From assembly GCA_021738405.1 (NCBI GenBank), contig JAIPCC010000011.1, positions 1 to 43,511 on the forward strand: DNA of 43,511 nt, written 5' to 3'. The position numbers and the translations under genes were made by a program. Each line of letters starts with the position of its first letter. Position 1 is the stretch's first letter. The notes below the pieces were generated by a model. That model ran no database searches and had not been told where the DNA came from. It was given only the letters and a program-made list of their open reading frames with translations. The stretch comes from Crocinitomicaceae bacterium (GTDB lineage Bacteria; Bacteroidota; Bacteroidia; Flavobacteriales_D; Crocinitomicaceae). Shown in pieces: positions 39,620 to 43,511 of this stretch.

Positions 39620-41070
39620 TAGTTTGAGAATTTGAGGTAGGCACTGAGGCCATGGCGGCCACCCTCGCGGCCGAAGCCACTTTCTTTATAACCGCCAAAG
39701 GGTGAGGCGGGATCAAATTTGTTGTAGGTATTGGCCCAGATAACACCGGCTTTCAATTGCTGGCTGAGGCCAAAAATACGCGCGCCTTTGTCGGTCCAGA
39801 CGCCTGCGGCTAAACCATAAGGCGAGTTGTTGGCTTTCTGCACCACCTCTTCCATGGTGCGGAAGGTTTGGATCGTGAGCACTGGGCCAAAGACTTCTTC
39901 TTGGGCAATGCGCGCGCTTTGTGCTACGTCGGTAAAAAGAGTGGGTTTACAATAAAATCCTTGTGAAGGCAAGGCGCAATCGGGTTGATACATTTCTGCA
40001 CCTTCGGCGAGCCCTATTGCGATATAGCGCTCGATGGTTTCAAGTTGCTTTTTGGAATTAATAGCCCCGATATCGGTGTTTTTATCCAATGGATGGCCAA
40101 CGTATATGCTTTGCAAGCGGAATTTCAACTTTTCGATTACCCGTTCGGCGATAGACTCCTGAACGAAAAGGCGAGAACCTGCACAGCAAACATGCCCCTG
40201 ATTGAAGAAAATTGAATTGATTACCCCTTCAACAGCCTGATCAATTGGGGCGTCTTCTAAAATGATGTTGGCCGACTTACCGCCGAGCTCTAAGGTGAGT
40301 TTTTTGGCGGTGCCGATACACGCTTTCTGAATTTGTTTGCCAACGGCGGTACTGCCCGTAAAGGCAATTTTATCGACGTCCGGATGCGCAACGAGCGCCG
40401 CGCCAGTGTCTCCATAGCCCGTTACAATATTGACCACACCAGCTGGCAGACCAGCTTCTTGGCAAATTTCGGCAAACTTCAATGCCGTGAGCGAGGTGGT
40501 TTCTGCAGGTTTGAGTACCACCGTATTGCCACAAGCTAAGGCTGGTGCTACTTTCCAGGCGAGCATTAAGAGCGGAAAATTCCATGGCGTAATTTGCCCT
40601 GCCACGCCCAAAGCGGCAATTTGCTGTCCTGCGAATGCTTCTTGTAGTTTATCGGCCCAGCCAGCATAGTAAAAGAAATGATTGCAGGCCAAAGGAATAT
40701 CGATGTCTCTGGACTCGCGAATGGGCTTGCCACCGTCTAAAGTTTCGAGTATGGCCAGTTCTTTGGCCTTTTCTTGCATGAGGCGCGCGATGCGAAAGAG
40801 GTATTTACCGCGCTCGGCACCACTGAGCTTTGACCAAACGTTGTCATAGGCCGTGCGTGCGGCACAAACAGCGAGGTCTACGTCGGCAGCGTTGCCCCAA
40901 GCAATTTTGGCCAAATGGCTTTCATCTGCTGGATTCACGTTGTCGAAATAGGTGTTTGACAGCGGTGCCTGCCACTTTCCGTCGATGAAAAGTTCGTATT
41001 GTGCTTGCAATTGGATCTGTGCTGCAGATTCCAAAGAAGGCTCGAGATTCCAGTTTGTTTGACTCATCAT
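39619..41070 (-). CDS. NAD(P)-dependent aldehyde dehydrogenase
   Basis: A 483-residue aldehyde dehydrogenase that oxidises an aldehyde to the acid. The oxyanion asparagine N163 is in PWNFP, the coenzyme lysine K187 in KPAE, the TGS turn at 238-240, the general base E261 in LELGGK and the catalytic cysteine C295 in NQGHVCCAGSR. The length is normal. Its position after deoC suggests it oxidises acetaldehyde, one of the products of deoxyribose 5-phosphate cleavage, to acetate; the exact aldehyde is inference. It overlaps deoC by 1 bp and the truncated homologue by 1 bp. Confidence 0.94.
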   Translation of the reverse strand: MMSQTNWNLEPSLESAAQIQLQAQYELFIDGKWQAPLSNTYFDNVNPADESHLAKIAWGNAADVDLAVCAARTAYDNVWSKLSGAERGKYLFRIARLMQEKAKELAILETLDGGKPIRESRDIDIPLACNHFFYYAGWADKLQEAFAGQQIAALGVAGQITPWNFPLLMLAWKVAPALACGNTVVLKPAETTSLTALKFAEICQEAGLPAGVVNIVTGYGDTGAALVAHPDVDKIAFTGSTAVGKQIQKACIGTAKKLTLELGGKSANIILEDAPIDQAVEGVINSIFFNQGHVCCAGSRLFVQESIAERVIEKLKFRLQSIYVGHPLDKNTDIGAINSKKQLETIERYIAIGLAEGAEMYQPDCALPSQGFYCKPTLFTDVAQSARIAQEEVFGPVLTIQTFRTMEEVVQKANNSPYGLAAGVWTDKGARIFGLSQQLKAGVIWANTYNKFDPASPFGGYKESGFGREGGRHGLSAYLKFSN

Positions 41071-41993
41071 TAATCGATTGAAAAGTAAGCAGCAGACTGG
41101 TACTTACCAGTGAGCTGTTTTTGGTATTGCATGAGCAGGTCGTTGGCCAAGCTACTGGCGCCAAAACGGTACCATTCATTGCTCAGCCAGGCCTCGCCTA
41201 AGACTTCCTTTACCATCAGCAAATGTTGCAGCGCAAGTTTAGAGGAAGAAATGCCACCTGCGGGCTTCATGCCAATCATTTGACCTGTTTTGTCGAAATG
41301 ATCTTTGATGGCACCCAGCATGGTGAGCACGACAGGAAAGGTGGCGGCAGGCTGAATTTTGCCGGTTGATGTTTTGATAAAATCTGCACCGGCAGCAATA
41401 GCGAGGTCTGAAATTTTTCTGACCTGATCGAGGGAATCGAGTTCACCGGTTTCAAAAATAACTTTGAGGCGCGCCGTGCTGCACAATTCCTTGATTGCAG
41501 CAATTTCGTCGTAAACGAATTGGTAATCGCCAGATAAGAAACGCCCTCTTGAAACGACCATATCGATTTCGTCTGCACCGTTATCTAGGGCGTATAAGGT
41601 GTCTAATTTCTTGACTTCAAATGGTGCCTGACCCGAAGGAAATGCGGTGGAAACACTGGCTACCTTGATACCTGAATTGCCGAGTGCTTTTTTGGCAACG
41701 CCAACCATGGTAGGATACACACATACCGCAGCCACAGTGGGCAGATCGGCAGCTTGGTCATGAAGATGCTGGGCTTTGAAACAAAGTTGACGCACCTTGG
41801 CGGGCGTGTCCTTGCCCTCAAGGGTAGTGAGGTCTATCATAGACAATGCCATGCGGAGCCCTTGCATTTTGGCAGCGCCTTTAATGCTGCGGGCTTGAAT
41901 GCGCGTAATGCGTTCGTTGGTTCCGATCTGATCTATAGATGGAGACAGCGCTAGTAAGGAAGATAATTCTGGTGTTGAAAGGTTTCCAAGCAT
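41070..41993 (-). CDS. deoC: Deoxyribose-phosphate aldolase
   Basis: A 307-residue class I aldolase that cleaves 2-deoxyribose 5-phosphate to acetaldehyde and glyceraldehyde 3-phosphate in deoxynucleoside breakdown. The Schiff-base lysine is K207 in DFIKTSTG, the second lysine K243 in GMKPAGG, and the acidic residue D144 in DEIDMVV. It is longer than the common 220-260 residue bacterial form, mainly at the N-terminus, like the larger DeoC class. It starts the operon with two aldehyde dehydrogenase genes. The -7 box TAACTTTG is 4 nt before the ATG, so the transcript may be leaderless. Confidence 0.95.
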   Translation of the reverse strand: MLGNLSTPELSSLLALSPSIDQIGTNERITRIQARSIKGAAKMQGLRMALSMIDLTTLEGKDTPAKVRQLCFKAQHLHDQAADLPTVAAVCVYPTMVGVAKKALGNSGIKVASVSTAFPSGQAPFEVKKLDTLYALDNGADEIDMVVSRGRFLSGDYQFVYDEIAAIKELCSTARLKVIFETGELDSLDQVRKISDLAIAAGADFIKTSTGKIQPAATFPVVLTMLGAIKDHFDKTGQMIGMKPAGGISSSKLALQHLLMVKEVLGEAWLSNEWYRFGASSLANDLLMQYQKQLTGKYQSAAYFSID

Positions 41994-41994
41994 G

Positions 41995-42018
41995 ACCCAA
42001 AGTTAAAAAAACTTGGGT
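41995..42018. repeat. Imperfect inverted repeat over the deoC promoter
   Basis: ACCCAAAGTT - 5 A - AACTTGGGT; arms match apart from one extra A. The left arm contains the deoC -7 box. It could be an operator for a deoxynucleoside-responsive repressor, or a hairpin at the end of the upstream transcript; no T-tract follows on the minus strand, which argues against a terminator. Confidence 0.45.
41998..42005 (-). promoter_or_regulatory. -7 box for the deoC operon, leaderless arrangement
   Basis: Reads TAACTTTG on the minus strand, ending 4 nt before the deoC ATG at 41993. Confidence 0.5.
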
Positions 42019-42027
42019 ACCTAAAGC

Positions 42028-42366
42028 TTAATCTTCGTCTTCGTCGGAAGGTTCGTCATCGGCAAAATCTTCTTCTTCATCGTCGTCTTCGTCGAGCTCA
42101 TCTTCTTTGAGGTCGTCTGGCTTGTCGAAATCGTCTTCGAAGTCGTCTTCTTCAGCAGCCGGTTTCGCTTTAGGCTTGATTTTATTGATTTTGACTAAAT
42201 AGATGACTTCGTCGGTCTCCCATACGAGGGCATCCAGCACCTCTCCAGTTGGCGTTTTGATGGAGGTCAGGTGGTTGATGTACCCATCCGGAAAATCGCG
42301 GAGGATTTGTTTTTTCTGCTCGATGGTGAGCTTGTCGTAACTGATGATTGCTCTTCTTTTTGACAT
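42028..42366 (-). CDS. Conserved protein with a long acidic tail
   Basis: A 112-residue protein. Residues 1-70 form a compact, basic-start domain (MSKRRAIISYDKLTIEQKKQ, then FPDGYINHLTSI, VLDALVWETDEVIYLVKI). Residues 72-112 are almost entirely Asp and Glu. No known family is assigned from memory. Such acidic tails often contact basic proteins or nucleic-acid-binding partners, which is inference. An exact -7 box lies 23 nt upstream at 42390-42397. The gene is followed by the deoC promoter region. Confidence 0.75.
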   Translation of the reverse strand: MSKRRAIISYDKLTIEQKKQILRDFPDGYINHLTSIKTPTGEVLDALVWETDEVIYLVKINKIKPKAKPAAEEDDFEDDFDKPDDLKEDELDEDDDEEEDFADDEPSDEDED

Positions 42367-42389
42367 AGGATTGACAACTATTTACTAGG

Positions 42390-42397
42390 CAAAATTA
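42390..42397 (-). promoter_or_regulatory. -7 box for the acidic-tail gene
   Basis: Reads TAATTTTG on the minus strand, 23 nt before the ATG at 42366. The 174 bp between this gene and radA is A/T-rich and holds only the two divergent promoters as far as I can see. Confidence 0.45.
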
Positions 42398-42513
42398 TAT
42401 TTTTTGATATTGTGGCAAACAACAGATTAAAAAATCTTTAAAAAAATAAATTTCTTTTACGTACTGTTACTGATTAAGTCCTTAAAAGCCAGTATCCGAC
42501 AAGCTTTTTTGAA

Positions 42514-42521
42514 TACCTTTG
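42514..42521 (+). promoter_or_regulatory. -7 box for radA
   Basis: TACCTTTG, exact TAnnTTTG, 19 nt before the radA ATG at 42541. Confidence 0.5.
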
Positions 42522-42540
42522 TCAAAAAGCAAAAGTTTCC

Positions 42541-43511
42541 ATGTCTAAAGCAAAAAGCGCCTTTTTCTGTCAAAATTGCGGTCACGAAACCCCTAAATGG
42601 CTGGGTAAATGCCCTGGTTGCAAAGAGTGGAACACCTTCGTTGAGGAGCGCACCGAAAAAATGCCCAAGCACGTGGTGAGCTTTTCAAAGTCCTCGCAAG
42701 CCCAGCAAGCGGTGCTCATTCAAGAGGTTCAAAAAAGCGAAGAAAGCCGCATCTCACTCCAAGATTTCGAACTCAATCGGGTACTTGGCGGCGGTATAGT
42801 TCCAGGTTCTATCAACTTACTCGGCGGCGACCCAGGTATCGGGAAATCTACCCTTTTGCTCCAATTGGCCATTAAAGAACAGCTCAAAGTACTTTATGTT
42901 TCTGGCGAAGAAAGCGAGCAGCAAATCAGCATGCGCGCCGAACGCCTCGGCCTAGACAACCCCAATTGCTACTTGCTCACCGAAACCAACCTCCAGCAAG
43001 TTTTGGTGCAGGCCGAACAAATTCAACCCCAACTTCTCATCATCGATTCCATCCAAACGCTCTACACCGACAGCGTAGAAAGCTCGCCGGGCTCCGTAGT
43101 GCAGGTCAGAGAATGTACCGCTAATTTGCTGCGCTTCGCCAAGCAAACAGATATTCCGATCTTCTTGATCGGGCACATTACCAAAGACGGCACCATCGCC
43201 GGCCCTAAAGTTTTGGAGCACATGGTAGACTCCGTTTTGCAGTTCGAAGGAGACCGCCACCACATCTACCGTTTATTGCGCAGTATCAAAAACCGTTTTG
43301 GTTCTACCAACGAGCTCGGTATCTACAGCATGCAAGGCAACGGTTTGCTACCCGTCGCCAATCCATCCGAAGTACTGGTTTCTATTGGTTCGGAAGCCCT
43401 GAGCGGTGTGGCTGTTGCCTCTATGGTGGACGGCATTCGGCCTTTGCTCATCGAGGTGCAAGCTTTGGTTTCATCTGCAGCCTACGGTACTCCCCAACGC
43501 TCTTCTACCGG
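42541..43511 (+). CDS. radA: DNA repair protein RadA (cut by window edge)
   Basis: The first 323 codons of RadA (Sms), a RecA-like ATPase and helicase acting in branch migration of recombination intermediates. An N-terminal C4 zinc motif is formed by C10, C13, C24 and C27. The Walker A motif GDPGIGKST is at 96-104, the Walker B LLIIDSIQTLY at about 166-174, and the RadA-specific KNRFG motif at 250-254. The Lon-like C-terminal domain begins at the right edge and is incomplete. The gene is read alone from its own -7 box. Confidence 0.97.
   Translation, partial: MSKAKSAFFCQNCGHETPKWLGKCPGCKEWNTFVEERTEKMPKHVVSFSKSSQAQQAVLIQEVQKSEESRISLQDFELNRVLGGGIVPGSINLLGGDPGIGKSTLLLQLAIKEQLKVLYVSGEESEQQISMRAERLGLDNPNCYLLTETNLQQVLVQAEQIQPQLLIIDSIQTLYTDSVESSPGSVVQVRECTANLLRFAKQTDIPIFLIGHITKDGTIAGPKVLEHMVDSVLQFEGDRHHIYRLLRSIKNRFGSTNELGIYSMQGNGLLPVANPSEVLVSIGSEALSGVAVASMVDGIRPLLIEVQALVSSAAYGTPQRSST

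Noticed and set aside
1-43511. tRNA, rRNA, CRISPR array, insertion sequence or prophage genes
   Set aside because: I looked for these and saw no cloverleaf-like gene, regularly spaced repeat, transposase or phage protein.

Overview
This window is chromosomal DNA from a member of the Bacteroidota, most likely the order Flavobacteriales. Three things suggest this. Gene families typical of the phylum are present: a TonB-dependent receptor, an OstA/LptD-like assembly protein, a TerB/LETM1-like protein, a DUF1573 protein and a lamin-tail-domain secreted protein. No clear Shine-Dalgarno sequences precede the starts. The box TAnnTTTG, the Bacteroidota sigma-A -7 element, recurs just upstream of starts on both strands. 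Coding density is very high, with many genes overlapping by 1 to 26 bp. No tRNA, rRNA, insertion sequence or CRISPR array was seen. gyrB runs off the left edge and radA runs off the right edge.

Layout. 1-6443: gyrB (partial), a secreted glutathione peroxidase, an OmpA-domain protein, valS, a DUF1573 protein and a Nudix hydrolase. 6442-12530: pyrE and a small SRPBCC-like protein, a convergent biotin ligase, then rsfS-ftsH-cdsA-psd, the last three joined by ATGA overlaps, and a small secreted Lys/Ser/Cys-rich protein ending in a strong terminator. 12597-15985 (minus): long-chain acyl-CoA synthetase, a DASS/SLC13 transporter and a small conserved protein. 16034-19500: RlmI-like methyltransferase, MATE exporter and fmt. 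19494-24145 (minus): a protein joining a TonB-C-like domain to a predicted beta-barrel, a TonB-dependent receptor behind a TPP riboswitch, and asd. 24181-30431: a lamin-tail-domain secreted protein, then a tightly overlapping five-gene set (beta-barrel, TerB/LETM1-like, unknown, ABC ATPase, YihY/BrkB). 30406-35174: LptD-like protein divergent from an N-acetylmuramoyl-L-alanine amidase and an MlaD/MCE protein, an envelope cluster. 35184-37690: a membrane Fe-S protein, a CCG-domain Fe-S protein and a small conserved protein. 37724-38726: an A/T-rich accessory island with a 35-codon membrane ORF and a DUF4160 / DUF2442-XRE pair behind a perfect inverted repeat. 38747-42366 (minus): deoC, a complete aldehyde dehydrogenase, a truncated aldehyde dehydrogenase-like protein, and an acidic-tail protein. 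42541-end: radA.

Themes. Much of the window serves the envelope: LPS assembly, peptidoglycan cleavage, MCE lipid handling, phospholipid synthesis and TonB-dependent uptake. The most unusual elements are the autoregulated-looking DUF4160/DUF2442-XRE module, the TPP riboswitch with a readable switching mechanism in front of an outer-membrane receptor, the TonB-C/beta-barrel protein, the active-site-less aldehyde dehydrogenase homologue in the deoC operon, and several promoters so close to their start codons that the mRNAs should be leaderless.
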